Shown here: piece after piece, positions 51,181 to 62,060 of the stretch | How the letters are laid out: each line of letters starts with the position of its first letter | Position numbering within the stretch: position 1 is the first letter of the stretch | Made by a program: the position numbers and the translations under genes | The notes under the pieces: generated by a model | What the model was told of the DNA's origin: nothing | The model's input: the letters and a program-made list of their open reading frames with translations, nothing else | Database searches by the model: none | Assembly (NCBI RefSeq): GCF_000193495.2 | Contig: NZ_AP023411.1 | Coordinates: forward strand, 1-63,279 | DNA length: 63,279 bases | Origin: Acetobacter aceti NBRC 14818 | Lineage (GTDB): Bacteria; Pseudomonadota; Alphaproteobacteria; Acetobacterales; Acetobacteraceae | Reading direction: 5' to 3'

Positions 51181-52475
51181 TGCTGGCGCTTCTGATTTTC
51201 GTTGTCACGCTGGTTTTTGTCATCTGGCAGCCTCGGGGGCTGGGCATCGGCTGGAGCGCAATGGCAGGTGCCGCCGTGGCCCTGGTGGCTGGAGTAATTC
51301 ACTGGCACGACATTCCTGTCGTCTGGCACATCGTCTGGGACGCGACCTTCACCTTTATCGCGCTGATCGTCATCTCGCTGTTGCTGGACGAGGCCGGGTT
51401 CTTCCATTGGGCCGCCCTGCACGTGGTGCGCTGGGGCAAAGGGCGAGGCCGGACGCTATTCCCGCTGATCGTGGTCTTGGGAGCAGCCATTGCGGCTGTG
51501 TTCGCCAATGACGGCGCGGCCCTGCTGCTGACGCCCATCGTCATCGCCATCCTCACGCAGCTTCGCCTCAGTCCTGCTGCGGCGCTGGCCTTTATTATCG
51601 CCACTGGCTTCGTCGCGGATACCACCAGCCTGCCGCTGGTCATCTCCAATCTGGTGAACATCGTCAGCGCCAATTTCTTTGGTATTGCGTTCGATCGCTA
51701 TGCTGCGGTCATGGTGCCGGTCGATCTGGTCGCACTTGGTGCAACGCTGGCGGTCCTGTGGCTGTGGTATCGGCGGCAGGTGCCTGCGACCTATCCCGTC
51801 GCCGAACTGCCCGCACCTGCCACGGCCATTCGTGACCCTCATGTATTCCGGGCGGCATTTCCACTGCTGGCCCTGGTTCTGGCGGCCTATTTCCTGACGG
51901 CGCCGTTTCATATCCCGGTCTGTGTCGTGGCCTGCCTGGCCGCCGGAATCCTGTTGCTCGTCGCCGGATATGGTCGGGTCATCCCTGTTCGCAAGGTGCT
52001 GCGGGGCGCCCCGTGGCAGATCGTGATCTTCTCCCTGGGCATGTATCTGGTGGTCTACGGGCTGCGCAATGCTGGGCTGACTGACTACCTTGCGACCGCA
52101 CTGGTCTGGCTCGGTCATCAAGGGACGTTCACGGCCACCATCGGCACCGGCTTTCTAGCGGCTGTTCTGTCGTCCATCATGAACAATATGCCGAGTGTGC
52201 TGGTCGGGGCGCTGGCGATCCAACAGGCTCACGACATCACGCCACTGACACGCGACCTGATGATCTATGCCAACGTCATCGGCTGCGACCTCGGGCCGAA
52301 ATTCACGCCGATTGGTAGTCTCGCAACACTGCTGTGGCTGCATGTGCTGGCATCCAAGAACCATCGGGTCACATGGGGGCAGTATATGAAGGTCGGACTG
52401 GCGATTACGCCGCCCGTCCTGCTGGCAACACTCGCGGCGCTGGCCCTATGGCTGCCCCGGATCAGTCACCCGTAA
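51180..52475 (+). CDS. arsB: ArsB arsenite efflux permease
   Basis: 431 residues with about 12 hydrophobic segments and the ArsB signature [18 protein letters not shown] and [17 protein letters not shown]. It exports arsenite from the cytoplasm. Confidence 0.93.
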   Translation: MLALLIFVVTLVFVIWQPRGLGIGWSAMAGAAVALVAGVIHWHDIPVVWHIVWDATFTFIALIVISLLLDEAGFFHWAALHVVRWGKGRGRTLFPLIVVLGAAIAAVFANDGAALLLTPIVIAILTQLRLSPAAALAFIIATGFVADTTSLPLVISNLVNIVSANFFGIAFDRYAAVMVPVDLVALGATLAVLWLWYRRQVPATYPVAELPAPATAIRDPHVFRAAFPLLALVLAAYFLTAPFHIPVCVVACLAAGILLLVAGYGRVIPVRKVLRGAPWQIVIFSLGMYLVVYGLRNAGLTDYLATALVWLGHQGTFTATIGTGFLAAVLSSIMNNMPSVLVGALAIQQAHDITPLTRDLMIYANVIGCDLGPKFTPIGSLATLLWLHVLASKNHRVTWGQYMKVGLAITPPVLLATLAALALWLPRISHP

Positions 52476-52496
52476 TACACGACAGGACCGATATAT

Positions 52497-53195
52497 ATGA
52501 CCGAACCTGAGCTGCCAGCCTTGCATCCGGAGTATCTCGAACGGGTCGATCTCGCGCGGCTGGAACCGCAACCGCGTGTGGACCATCCGCCGCGTATCCT
52601 GCTGCTCTACGGCTCTTTGCGTCCCCGATCCTTCAGTCGGTTGCTGGTGCTTGAGGCGGAACGCATCCTGAAGGTGCTGGGGGCCGAGACACGGGTGTTC
52701 GACCCGACCGGCCTACCGATAGCGGATTCCGTGCCTGCCACGCATCCGAAAGTGCAAGAACTGCGGGAACTGTCGATCTGGTCGGAAGGCCAGGTCTGGT
52801 GCAGCCCCGAACGGCACGGCAACATAACCGCTGTGTTCAAAAACCAGATCGACTGGTTGCCATTGTCCGAAGGCTCGATCCGTCCGACGCAGGGCCGCAC
52901 GCTGGCGGTCATGCAGGTCTCAGGCGGATCGCAAAGCTTCAATTCCGTCAATGCCCTGCGGGTTCTGGGCCGGTGGATGCGGATGTTCACCATCCCCAAC
53001 CAGTCCAGTGTGCCGATGGCCTATACGCAGTTCGGTGACGATGACCGCATGAAGCCGTCCCACCTCTATGACCGGATGGTAGATGTCATGGAGGAACTGA
53101 TGAAGTTCACATGGCTGCTGCGCGATCGCGCCGACTACCTCGTGGACCGCTATAGCGAACGGAAGACGGAATTCCGTCTCCCGGAAAGCCTGTGA
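52497..53195 (+). CDS. arsH: ArsH organoarsenical/NADPH-FMN oxidoreductase
   Basis: 232 residues of the flavodoxin-like NADPH-dependent FMN reductase family: [20 protein letters not shown] and [20 protein letters not shown] are ArsH hallmarks. Follows arsB by 21 bases. Confidence 0.92.
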   Translation: MTEPELPALHPEYLERVDLARLEPQPRVDHPPRILLLYGSLRPRSFSRLLVLEAERILKVLGAETRVFDPTGLPIADSVPATHPKVQELRELSIWSEGQVWCSPERHGNITAVFKNQIDWLPLSEGSIRPTQGRTLAVMQVSGGSQSFNSVNALRVLGRWMRMFTIPNQSSVPMAYTQFGDDDRMKPSHLYDRMVDVMEELMKFTWLLRDRADYLVDRYSERKTEFRLPESL

Positions 53196-53408
53196 TACAG
53201 TCGATGGTAGAGCAGTTTGATGTCGTGATGTCCGCTTTACGGAAAGCCGACATGCAGTCACCCCATTATATGGATATTATCAGTGATGTAAATGCTCGGT
53301 TTAAAATTATAAAAAACATACACCATCGTTACTTTATAAGTAATTGTTAATAAAAAAATTAAATATTAAATGGAAATAACGTAAAAATATTAGTTAATAA
53401 AACTAATA
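53196..53408. other. AT-rich gap after arsH
   Basis: Very AT-rich from about 53270 to 53410 (runs of A and T, ATTAAATATTAAATGG). I see no gene and no hairpin long enough to call. Confidence 0.5.
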
Positions 53409-53614
53409 TTAATCAAATGGTGACAGTGCTTCAATAATTCTGCAATCAGAAATACTGCCCCCACAGCATGATTCTATCATCGTAGAAAGTTCATGGCGTA
53501 ATGCGATGAGATCCGCAATTTTGCGCTCAATTTCTGCCATATGGTCACGAGCAATTCTATCAACTGTCTTACAATCCTGGGTTCCCTGATCTGTTAGGGA
53601 TAATAGAGCTCTTA
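53409..53614 (-). pseudogene. merR, 3' part (split by composite transposon)
   Basis: On the minus strand this reads (V)RALLSLTDQGTQDCKTVDRI...HMAEIERKIADL...STMIESCCGGSISDCRIIEA. It is the C-terminal part of a metal-type MerR regulator; the Cys at DC and SCCGG/DC are candidate metal ligands. Joined to 62966-63158 with one TTA duplicate removed it gives 132 codons with no break. Confidence 0.88.
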
Positions 53615-53678
53615 GAGCCCTTTTGGAAATTCGCTATGATAGGTTTTCAAGAGGTTTTGAGCGTGATTCAAAGGCAGG

Positions 53679-53895
53679 ATGTGGACGCCAGCACAACGAG
53701 GCCGCATGGCCGAAATTACACGCAAGACGAAACGCTATCCGTCTGATCTGACAGATGAGGAATGGGAGCGCATAGCGCCTCTGATGCCCCCTGCGAACCG
53801 GCGTGGTCGGAAACGGACAACCGATTTCCGTGAGATCATCAATGCTCTGCGCTATCTCGTGCGCTCAGGCTGCGGTTGGGAGATGCTTCCGGTTC
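53679..53895 (+). pseudogene. IS5-family transposase, N-terminal part
   Basis: Matches residues 1-72 of the intact transposase (MAEITRKTKRYPSDLTDEEW...GCGWEMLPV) and is cut at codon GTT/C by the Tn3 element. Confidence 0.88.
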
Positions 53896-54025
53896 GGGGA
53901 CCGGCGAGAGGATGTTCGAAAACGTACGCTAAGGTGTGTGTGTTTAGAATGGCCGGATCGGGTAGCTAGCTGTCCAACAGCTTTAGGATCGACGGTATTT
54001 GAAAGCGTTCGTTCGGGATCAAGCA

Positions 54026-55348
54026 TCAACCTCGAATGATGCTCGCGATATGCTCCAGCACCTCCTGTGCAGACCCCATATCAAGATTGGCCAGACCGAC
54101 CCGAACGGCGTTGGGTGCGTGACCTGCAGCTGTGGTAAATGCAGAAGCGGGAGCAATGGCGATCCCCGCCGATGCGACCGCTTTCACGACATCGTCGGCT
54201 CGACGGTTGAGCGGCAGGCCGATCATCACATGATACGAAGCGGGGTGCGCGCGGAGATCGCAGCCGCGAAAGGCGCGGCGCGCGATCTCTTGGCGCACCG
54301 CTGCATCCTGTCGCTTCAGCTTGTCCAGAACGGCGACCGTGCCGTCGGACAGCCAGCGCAGGCAGGCCTCCATGGCAAACCCCGACGCACCCCAAGCGCC
54401 AGCGATGATCGCTTCCGCGACATCGGCGATGAGACGCTCGGGAGCGGCCACGATGCCGAGTGTCAGTCCCGGCCCGATCCGCTTGGAAAGGCTATCGACC
54501 ATGATCGTCCGGTCGGGTGCGAACGAGCAAAGAGGCGGTGGCGCGTGCTCGTCGAGGAAGGCGTACACTGCATCCTCAATCGCAAGCGGGCCATCGAGAG
54601 CTTTCAACAGTTCCGCCAACGCCGTCCGCCGTCCGATCGATGCGGTCGTGCCGATCGGATTGTGCATGGTGGGTTGGAGATAAACGGCGCGCAACGGTGC
54701 AGCGCGATCCGCCGCCTCGATGGCATCTGGCCGAACACCCTCAGCATCCATCGCTAGCGATACCGGCGTCAGCCCCGCACGTTCGGCGATCGCCTTGGCC
54801 ACCGGATAGGTCATTGCCTCGAACCCAATGCGATCGCCCGGCGATGCGATCGCTGCGAAGACCGCCGCCAGTGCCTGCCGGCCGTTACCTGCGAATAGCA
54901 GGCTTTCGGGGTTTGGCTGCCATTCGCACCGTGCCAGCCCCTTCGCCGCCGTGTTTCGCTGCGCCACCGTCCCACGTACGCCAGTTTCACGCAGAGCACG
55001 TTGTAGCAGCTCAGGATTGCGAGCTACCCGCCGCAGAACGGGTGCAAGATGAGCCTGTTGGTCCGACAGGACCGGATAGTTCGTCTCCAGATTGATCGTT
55101 GCCGTAGGCGGCTCGGCCAACAGCGGTCGGGAGGTGGGCGGCGTGGTTCGCACGAAGGTGCCACGACCCGTCTCGCCTGTGACCAGGCCGCGCCGGTTCA
55201 GTTCGGCATAGACCCGCCCTGCGGTGGACGCGGCGATGCCGCGGCTATGCGCGAAAGCGCGTTGCGGCGGTAGCCGGTCGCCGGGTTCGAGCCGACCGGC
55301 TGCAATGTCGTCCGCCAAGCCCTGCGCAATCGTACGGTAGTCGTCCAT
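54026..55348 (-). CDS. MocR/PdxR-type regulator (GntR-aminotransferase)
   Basis: 440 residues: an N-terminal GntR winged helix (GDRLPPQRAFAHSRGIAAST) joined to a type-I aminotransferase domain with the PLP Lys in VDSLSKRIGPGLTLG. Such proteins sense PLP or an amine and control a divergent gene; here that is the DJ-1/PfpI-like gene 87 bases away. Cargo of the Tn3 element. Confidence 0.85.
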   Translation of the reverse strand: MDDYRTIAQGLADDIAAGRLEPGDRLPPQRAFAHSRGIAASTAGRVYAELNRRGLVTGETGRGTFVRTTPPTSRPLLAEPPTATINLETNYPVLSDQQAHLAPVLRRVARNPELLQRALRETGVRGTVAQRNTAAKGLARCEWQPNPESLLFAGNGRQALAAVFAAIASPGDRIGFEAMTYPVAKAIAERAGLTPVSLAMDAEGVRPDAIEAADRAAPLRAVYLQPTMHNPIGTTASIGRRTALAELLKALDGPLAIEDAVYAFLDEHAPPPLCSFAPDRTIMVDSLSKRIGPGLTLGIVAAPERLIADVAEAIIAGAWGASGFAMEACLRWLSDGTVAVLDKLKRQDAAVRQEIARRAFRGCDLRAHPASYHVMIGLPLNRRADDVVKAVASAGIAIAPASAFTTAAGHAPNAVRVGLANLDMGSAQEVLEHIASIIRG

Positions 55349-55434
55349 GTTTATTGCACCGAGGACAATATTCAGATTGCACCGATCGTAAGCATCGTGT
55401 CATCCGATGTCGATCAGCAATCACGGACCACGCT

Positions 55435-56055
55435 ATGCAGATCGCAATCCTCACGTTTGATGGCTTCAACGAATTGGACTCGTTCATCGCCGCGGGCATT
55501 CTCAACCGGATGCGACCGAAAGGCTGGAAGGCGTTTATCACCTCACCGACCGGGCAGGTCACGTCAATGAACGGCGTCACGGTCACTGCTGAGCGTCCAT
55601 TAGAGTTCGCTGAGGAAGCCGATGCGGTTCTAATCGGCAGCGGTATCAAAACCCGTGACATCGCCCGCGATACAGCGGTTCTTTCGCGGCTAATGCTCGA
55701 TCCGACCCGGCAACTCATCGGCGCACAATGCTCGGGCACGCTGCTGCTCGCCAAACTTGGCCTCGTCGGCGACCTGCCTGCCTGCACGGACCTTACTACT
55801 AAGCCTTGGGTAATCGAGGCGGGGGTTAACGTGGTAGACAAGCCGTTCGTGGCTCATGGCAACGTCGCCACCGCTGGCGGTTGCCTCGCCTCACAATATC
55901 TCGCGACCTGGATGATCGCACGTGGCGCAACACTACAGGATGCCGAGGAGGCGATGCATTACGTCGCCCCTGTCGGCGAGAAGACGCTTTACGTGGAGCA
56001 GGCGCTTGCCGTCGTCGCGACCTATCTACCCAAAGAGCACGCGATCGCGGCTTGA
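55435..56055 (+). CDS. DJ-1/PfpI-superfamily protein
   Basis: Start MQIAILTFDGFNELD at 55435 (206 residues). The nucleophile elbow IGAQCSGTLLLAKLG holds the Cys, and the N-terminal FDGFNELDSF is the usual glutamine-amidotransferase-like start. Related to isocyanide hydratase and ThiJ-type proteins; substrate unknown. Divergent from the MocR-type gene. Confidence 0.82.
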   Translation: MQIAILTFDGFNELDSFIAAGILNRMRPKGWKAFITSPTGQVTSMNGVTVTAERPLEFAEEADAVLIGSGIKTRDIARDTAVLSRLMLDPTRQLIGAQCSGTLLLAKLGLVGDLPACTDLTTKPWVIEAGVNVVDKPFVAHGNVATAGGCLASQYLATWMIARGATLQDAEEAMHYVAPVGEKTLYVEQALAVVATYLPKEHAIAA

Positions 56056-56143
56056 GCCAACGCTGTTGAACGGCAAGGTTCGGGTAGCGCCAATTGCAGT
56101 CTTTACGTCCGCCGCTGGGCGAGTGCCGACGGACAACTTTGGC

Positions 56144-56770
56144 CTACCGGGCCCGTTGGGCGAGGAGCTTTTCGCCATCTGGCCTGATCTCTCCCTTGGG
56201 TGTGACATGCCTGTACAGGGTCTGCCGCGTAATACCGAGTTCGGCACATAGTTCGGCGACTTTCGTCTCCGGCTTGCCCATAGCCGCTTGGGCGAGCCGA
56301 AGCTTGGCGGGGGTCATCTTGAACGGTCGCCCGCCATGCCGGCCACGCGCTCGGGCGGAGGCAAGACCGGCGCGGGTACGTTCGATGATCAACTCGCGCT
56401 CGAACTCGGCGAGGCCGGCGAAGATCGCAAATATGAGCCGACCGTTGGCGGTCGTAGTATCGATCGATGCGCCTTCGCCCGCCAGCACCTTGAGGCCAAT
56501 GCCGCGCTTCGTCAGGTCGCCGACAGTGTTGACGAGGTGGCGCAGATCGCGCCCGAGCCGGTCGAGCTTCCAGATCACGAGCGTGTCGTCACGGCGCAGC
56601 GCTTTCAAGCAGGCGTCCAGCCCCGGCCGCTTGTCGAGCCGGCCCGACGCGGCGTCCTCATAGATATGCTCGGGATCAACGCCGGCCGCGACCAACGCAT
56701 CACGCTGGAGGTCGTGGACCTGGCTGCCGTCCGCCTTGGACACTCGCACGTAACCAATCTGCGTTGTCAC
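56144..56770 (-). CDS. tnpR: Tn3 resolvase TnpR
   Basis: About 208 residues from GTG 56770 (VTTQIGYVRVSKADG); an ATG at 56830 is in frame. Ser in GYVRVSKADGSQ, motif LVIWKLDRLGRDLRHLV, FAGLAEFERELI and a C-terminal HTH. It resolves cointegrates at a res site between tnpR and tnpA (56771-56899). Confidence 0.9.
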   Translation of the reverse strand: MTTQIGYVRVSKADGSQVHDLQRDALVAAGVDPEHIYEDAASGRLDKRPGLDACLKALRRDDTLVIWKLDRLGRDLRHLVNTVGDLTKRGIGLKVLAGEGASIDTTTANGRLIFAIFAGLAEFERELIIERTRAGLASARARGRHGGRPFKMTPAKLRLAQAAMGKPETKVAELCAELGITRQTLYRHVTPKGEIRPDGEKLLAQRAR

Positions 56771-56899
56771 ATATACGTCCGTCTGCGTGACGGAGCGGCA
56801 TTGCCCGTCGAACGATCGCCATAATGTCACATAACCCGTCTTGTGGTCTACGCTCCGTGAACAGGGTCGCTTTCCTGTTGCGTGACGAACAGGAAGCCG

Positions 56900-59869
56900 A
56901 TGCCGTCCAGAACCATATTGTCCCCCGCCCAGCGCAGCGCGATCTTCGATCCGCCGCCCGATCAGGCAACGATCGAACGGCTATATACCCTCGGTCCCGA
57001 TGACCTCGGACAGATCGCGCGTCGTCGGCGCGGAGCGAACCGGCTCGGATATGCGGTGCAGCTCTGCTATCTGCGCCACCCGGGGCGAAGCCTGCTGCCG
57101 AGTGAAGCGGTGCCTGCCGCCATGCTGGCGCTGCTCGCCGACCAGATCAGTTGCCGTACCGAGGACTTCGCCGACTATTCTGCGCGCGCGACGACGCTGC
57201 GCGAGCATCGCGCCGAGGTTGAAGCGTATCTCGGTCTGCGTGCCTTCGACCGAGCAGAAGTGCGATCGATGCTGGCGCTGGGATCGGAGATCGCCACTTC
57301 GACCGATCGTGGTGATGCAATCGTCGCTGGCATGGTCGATCGCCTGCGGCTCGACCGGATCGTGCTACCCGCTGCATCAACGCTGGAACGGCTCGCCCTC
57401 ATCGTGCGGGCGCAGGCACGCAAGGCCGCGCATGCCGGACTGATCCGCGACTGCCCGGCCGATCAGGAAGCGGCGCTCGAACGCCTGATCGCATCGGACG
57501 ACAATGGTCGCACCCGGCTTGGATGGATACGCGAATGGTCGGAAGCACCATCGGCGTCGAACCTGAAAGGCATCGTCGAGCGGCTCGACACGGTGCGCGG
57601 TATAGAGATCCCAGCCGATCGGGCGCGGCGCATCCATGCCGCTCGCTATGCCGTTATCGCACGGACGGCCGGCATCGTCACCGCGCAGCATCTGCGCCGT
57701 CTCGAACGTCCGCGCCGGCTCGCGATGCTCGTTGCAGCTATGATCGAGATGGAGGCAGCGCTGACCGACGCGGCACTGGTGATGGTCGAGAAAATGGTGG
57801 GCGCGCTGTTCCGCCGCGCCGATCGCACCCGCTCCGACCGGCTGCTCGGGCAGGCGCGGCTGCTGAAGGATACGGCACGCTTCCATGCCCGGCTTGGCCG
57901 GCTGCTTGTCGATGCTCGCGCGAGCGGGCGCGACGCCTTTCGCATGATCGATGACCGGGTAGGCTGGGATCAGCTCGAACGCAGCATCCGCTTCGCCGAG
58001 GATCTGACGCGTGCGGCCGATGACGGTCTGGAGGAAGTGGTCGAGCGCTACTCTGCCGTGCGGCGGTTCGCCCCGACATTCCTCGCCGCCTTCACCTTCC
58101 GCACCGCGCGGTCGGGTGATCCGCTACTCAGCGCGATCGAGGCTCTGCGGACGATGTACCGCGACGGCCGCTCGGTCCTGCCGAAGCGCGTGCCGACCAG
58201 CTTCATCAAGCCGCGCTGGCGCAAGGTCGTGCAGCCGGCCGAAGGGACGATCGACCGCCGCGCCTACGAGATCGCCGTGATCGTCCATCTGCGCGAACGG
58301 CTCGGTTCGGGCAGCATCTGGGTGGACGGCAGCCGCGCCTATCGCACGCTCGACGATTACCTGTTGCCGGTGCCCGCGTTCGAAACGATGCGCGCCGGTG
58401 GCAATCTGCGCTTGGCCGTGTCGTCTGGTTTCGCCGAATGGTATGAGGATCGTCGCACCCTGCTGAACCAGCGTATGACCGAAGTGGAACGCGCAGCCGC
58501 GACCGGCGAGCTGGTCGACGTGACGATTGAGCGCGGGCAGTTGGTGATTTCGCCGATCCGTCGAACGCCATCCGACGACGTCGAGGCACTGAAGGCCCGG
58601 CTCTACGCGATGCTGCCGCGTGTCCGGGTCACCGACCTGCTGGTGGAGGTCGCCGCATGGTCGGGCTTCGCCGACCGTTTCGTCCATGCTCGCAGCGGCG
58701 AGCCGGCCTCCGACCAGTCCGCGCTGATGGGTGTGATCCTCGCCGATGCGACCAACCTGGGCCTCGGGCGCATGGCAGAAAGCTCGCGTGGGCTGACGCT
58801 GTCCCGCCTGCGCTGGACGGCGGAATGGCATGTGCGCGACGAAACCTATCTGTCGGCGCTAGCGGCGATCGTCGATTGCCACACCGCGCATCCGCTCGCC
58901 CAGGTCTGGGGACCGGGCGACACATCGTCGTCGGACGGGCAGTTCTTCCGTGCCGGCGGTCAGGGCGAGGCGCGCGCCGATCGCAACGCCCGCTATGGCA
59001 CCGATCTCGGCGTGCTGTTCTACACCCATGTCACCGACCGCTTCACGCCGTTCCACACCAAGGTCATCGCAGCCAATGCCGGCGAGGCCGCGCACGTCCT
59101 CGATGGCCTGCTCGACCATGAGAGCGAGCTGGTAATTCGCGAACATGCGACCGACACGGCAGGGGCGGTCGATCATGTCTTTGGTCTGTGCCACCTGCTC
59201 GGCTTCCGCTTCGCGCCGCGCATCCGCGACCTCAACGAACGCCGGCTCTATGGCCTGTCATCGCTCGAACCCTGGCCGACGCTGCGCCCGCTCGTCGCAG
59301 GGCCGGTCAACGTCCGCGCGATCGAGGAGAATTGGGACGAAACCCTGCGCCTTGCCGCCTCGATCCGCGCCGGCACCGTCAGCGCTTCGGTCATGCTGCG
59401 CAAGCTGGCAGGTTTTCCGCGTCAAAACCCAGTCGCCCGAGCGCTACGCGAGGTCGGACGGATCGAGCGCACCCTGTTCATGCTCAACTGGTTCGACGAT
59501 CCTGAACAGCGGCGCCGCACCGGCAGCATCCTCAACAAGGGCGAGGCCCGCAACGCGCTCGCCCGCGCCATCTTCTTCAACCGCCTCGGCGAATTGCGCG
59601 ACCGCACCTTCGAGAACCAGCGCCATCGTGCCTCCGGCCTGACCCTGCTGACCGCAGCCGTCACGCTCTGGAACACCGTCTATCTCGACCGCGCCGTCCG
59701 GCATTTGCGCGCCGGCGGTGTCGAGGTGGCGGACGAACTTCTCGCCCATGTCGCGCCGCTGGGCTGGGAGCATATCGGCCTCACCGGCGACTATCTGTGG
59801 AGCGAGATGGACAAACCCCGCGAACGGTTCAGGCCACTCCGCCTCTACCAGCAAGGCCGGGACGCTTAG
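56900..59869 (+). CDS. tnpA: Tn3-family transposase TnpA
   Basis: ATG 56900 has GGAAG upstream; an in-frame GTG at 56882 is the alternative. 989 residues, intact, including the DDE-region stretch WGPGDTSSSDGQFFRAGGQG and the C-terminal LNWFDDPEQRRRTG. The stop lies inside the right terminal repeat. It joins the element ends to target DNA by replicative transposition. Confidence 0.93.
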   Translation: MPSRTILSPAQRSAIFDPPPDQATIERLYTLGPDDLGQIARRRRGANRLGYAVQLCYLRHPGRSLLPSEAVPAAMLALLADQISCRTEDFADYSARATTLREHRAEVEAYLGLRAFDRAEVRSMLALGSEIATSTDRGDAIVAGMVDRLRLDRIVLPAASTLERLALIVRAQARKAAHAGLIRDCPADQEAALERLIASDDNGRTRLGWIREWSEAPSASNLKGIVERLDTVRGIEIPADRARRIHAARYAVIARTAGIVTAQHLRRLERPRRLAMLVAAMIEMEAALTDAALVMVEKMVGALFRRADRTRSDRLLGQARLLKDTARFHARLGRLLVDARASGRDAFRMIDDRVGWDQLERSIRFAEDLTRAADDGLEEVVERYSAVRRFAPTFLAAFTFRTARSGDPLLSAIEALRTMYRDGRSVLPKRVPTSFIKPRWRKVVQPAEGTIDRRAYEIAVIVHLRERLGSGSIWVDGSRAYRTLDDYLLPVPAFETMRAGGNLRLAVSSGFAEWYEDRRTLLNQRMTEVERAAATGELVDVTIERGQLVISPIRRTPSDDVEALKARLYAMLPRVRVTDLLVEVAAWSGFADRFVHARSGEPASDQSALMGVILADATNLGLGRMAESSRGLTLSRLRWTAEWHVRDETYLSALAAIVDCHTAHPLAQVWGPGDTSSSDGQFFRAGGQGEARADRNARYGTDLGVLFYTHVTDRFTPFHTKVIAANAGEAAHVLDGLLDHESELVIREHATDTAGAVDHVFGLCHLLGFRFAPRIRDLNERRLYGLSSLEPWPTLRPLVAGPVNVRAIEENWDETLRLAASIRAGTVSASVMLRKLAGFPRQNPVARALREVGRIERTLFMLNWFDDPEQRRRTGSILNKGEARNALARAIFFNRLGELRDRTFENQRHRASGLTLLTAAVTLWNTVYLDRAVRHLRAGGVEVADELLAHVAPLGWEHIGLTGDYLWSEMDKPRERFRPLRLYQQGRDA

Positions 59870-59907
59870 CGTACGTTTTCGAACATCCTCTCACCGGTCC
59901 CCGGTTC

Positions 59908-60515
59908 ATTTTGGCCCATGGCAAACGGTTTACTGGTGGTTCCGCAGGCTGATGCGCCGTTTCCTGTTCCAGACCATTCATGATGTCTGTCTGATGCTTG
60001 ATCGTGAAGCGGCAGGACGCGAAACCAGTCCATCGGGTGGTGTCATTGATAGCCAGAGTATCAAGGCACCCCACGCAAAGACACGTGGTTATGACGCAGG
60101 CAAGAAGATCGTCGGTCGGAAACGTCACATCGCAGTTGATACGGATGGCCGCCTTCTCCTGGTCCAGCTGACAACAGCCGATATTTCGGACAGTGCAGGA
60201 GGACAGATGATCCTTGATGCCATTCGTAAACGCTGGCCTTGGGTGAAGCACCTGTTCGCCGATGGAGCCTATGACCGCCTCCAGTTGATGGATAAGGCCA
60301 CTTTTCTCGACTTCACAGTCGAGATCATCCGGCGGTCAGAGACAGCAAAAGGGTTTGAAATCCTGCCGCGTCGGTGGGTTGTGGAACGGACCTTCGGTTG
60401 GATGATCCGCTGGCGTCGCCTTGTGAAGGACTACGAACAGCGGATCGACGTCGCAGAGGCCATGATCCACATCGCCATGGGAAGCCTCATGCTACGCCGA
60501 AACGCTCATCCGTGA
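59908..60515 (+). pseudogene. IS5-family transposase, C-terminal part
   Basis: Continues the left IS transposase from HFGPWQTVYWWFRRLMRRFL to the stop at 60515. Excising the Tn3 element and one GGTTC restores a frame equal to the right copy. Confidence 0.88.
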
Positions 60516-60531
60516 ATTTCCAAAAGGGCTC

Positions 60532-61971
60532 TCAACGCACCGCTTGTAGTAGGGTTGTGTCGGCTTGGTCAGCAGAGTGCAGATGGACGGTTTTGCCACG
60601 CGCTCTTAAGCGTTCTGCTATTTTTTCTACCGTTTCCGCAGCACTAATATCCCATATCTTTGCGCGCTCCAGATCAAGTATCACTGTCGTGGCCCTATCT
60701 TGAAAATCGATGCCGTCCGTCAGGACCGTTGTTGAGGCAAAAAAGAGCTGCCCTACAATATGGTAGGTCCGGGTTTGTCCATCAGGGCTAAGGCTGTTTT
60801 CCACGCGCAGCAGTTTCATGACCTGAAAGGAAAAGAACAGCCCGCTGAGCAAGACGCCGCAGCCTACACCAGCAGCCAGATCATGCGTAAGCACAACAAC
60901 CACTACAGTTACCAGCATGACAGTGGAAGAAAGGCGAGGGTGGCGCACAAGTTCTTTCAGGGAGGACCAGGAGAATGTGCTGATAGACACCATAATCATA
61001 ATGGCCACCAGTGCAGCAACCGGTACCTGCGCTACAAATTTGTGCAGCGCGACCAGTAGCAAAAGCAGAAACGCACCGGCTGTAAAAGTGGACAGTCTGC
61101 CAGTGCCACCATAACGCAGGTTGCCAACGGTTTGCCCCACCATGCCGCATCCGGCAATCCCTCCGAACAGGCCTACCATGATGTTGGAAAAACCAAGACC
61201 TGTACATTCCATACGCTTGTTGCTGTGGGTATCCGTTATTTCATCAACGACACCAGCCGTCATGAGAGATTCCAGAATACCGACCATCGCCATTGCAAAG
61301 GCGTAAGGGAGCACAATTTTAAACGTTTCCACCGTGAACGGCAGGTGTGGCAGGGTGAAGGTCGGTAAGCCTGTTGGTAAGGCCCCAAGGTCTGCCACCA
61401 CATGTACAGGCATGGGGTACGCCATGGTCAGACCGGTTAAGACCAGAATACAAATGAGCGGAGAGGGAATGAGCGTTGTTACGCGTGGGAGCAGATAAAC
61501 AATCGCCAGCCCCAGGCCTATCAGCGCGTAGGTATGCCAGGTCACATGCAGCATTTGCGGCACCTGAGCAGAAAAAATCAGGATGGCCAGCGCATTGACA
61601 AACCCCATTTCCACCTCACGCGAGACAAAACGCATGATGTTCTGGAGCTTGCACAAACCAAAAAGAATTTGGATGCCGCCAGCCATAAGCGTTGCCAGCA
61701 GCAGATACTGCAAGCCATGCCCATGCACCAGATCTGCTGCTACCAGAGCGACCGAACCTGCTGCGCCGGAGATCATGCCCGGTCTGCCACCTGTGATGGC
61801 AATGGCAATGCTGATAACAAAGGAGGCAAACAACCCAACCTCTGGTGCCACGCCAGCGACATAGGAAAACGCAATAACTTCAGGAATAAGGGCAAATGTC
61901 CCAACCATGCCTGCAAGCACATTTTTGGTCGGGTCTGTTGTCCATTCCTGAATATAGGTACGAACAGTCAC
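60532..61971 (-). CDS. SulP-family anion transporter with STAS domain
   Basis: 479 residues from GTG 61971 (AAGGATTTAT upstream). It has 10-12 membrane segments (SYVAGVAPEVGLFASFVISI; SGAAGSVALVAADLVHG) and a C-terminal STAS domain (TVILDLERAKIWDISAAETV). It likely moves sulfate, bicarbonate or another small anion. The stop is the first triplet outside the left IS, so the last residues of the original protein may be lost. Confidence 0.85.
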   Translation of the reverse strand: MTVRTYIQEWTTDPTKNVLAGMVGTFALIPEVIAFSYVAGVAPEVGLFASFVISIAIAITGGRPGMISGAAGSVALVAADLVHGHGLQYLLLATLMAGGIQILFGLCKLQNIMRFVSREVEMGFVNALAILIFSAQVPQMLHVTWHTYALIGLGLAIVYLLPRVTTLIPSPLICILVLTGLTMAYPMPVHVVADLGALPTGLPTFTLPHLPFTVETFKIVLPYAFAMAMVGILESLMTAGVVDEITDTHSNKRMECTGLGFSNIMVGLFGGIAGCGMVGQTVGNLRYGGTGRLSTFTAGAFLLLLLVALHKFVAQVPVAALVAIMIMVSISTFSWSSLKELVRHPRLSSTVMLVTVVVVVLTHDLAAGVGCGVLLSGLFFSFQVMKLLRVENSLSPDGQTRTYHIVGQLFFASTTVLTDGIDFQDRATTVILDLERAKIWDISAAETVEKIAERLRARGKTVHLHSADQADTTLLQAVR

Positions 61972-62060
61972 ATAAATCCTTTCTACCGTATTACAACGGA
62001 TGTTATTTATGGTGTGAGATGAAGTATGCCGTGTGTAGCGTGGCAGCAGGTAAAGTGTAA

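Larger units (their letters stand above)
53896..59902. mobile_element. Tn3-family transposon (6007 bp)
   Basis: The terminal inverted repeats are 38 bp (53896-53933 and 59865-59902) with one mismatch, starting GGGGACCGG. The 5-bp duplication GGTTC is at 53891-53895 and 59903-59907. It carries tnpR, tnpA and two cargo genes. The ends and duplication are typical of Tn3; it looks complete. Confidence 0.93.
53615..60531 (+). mobile_element. left IS5-family copy, interrupted by Tn3-type element
   Basis: Ends GAGCCCTTTTGGAAATTC (53615) and its complement (to 60531). Removing the Tn3 element and one GGTTC leaves 905 bp, the same length as the right copy. Confidence 0.88.
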
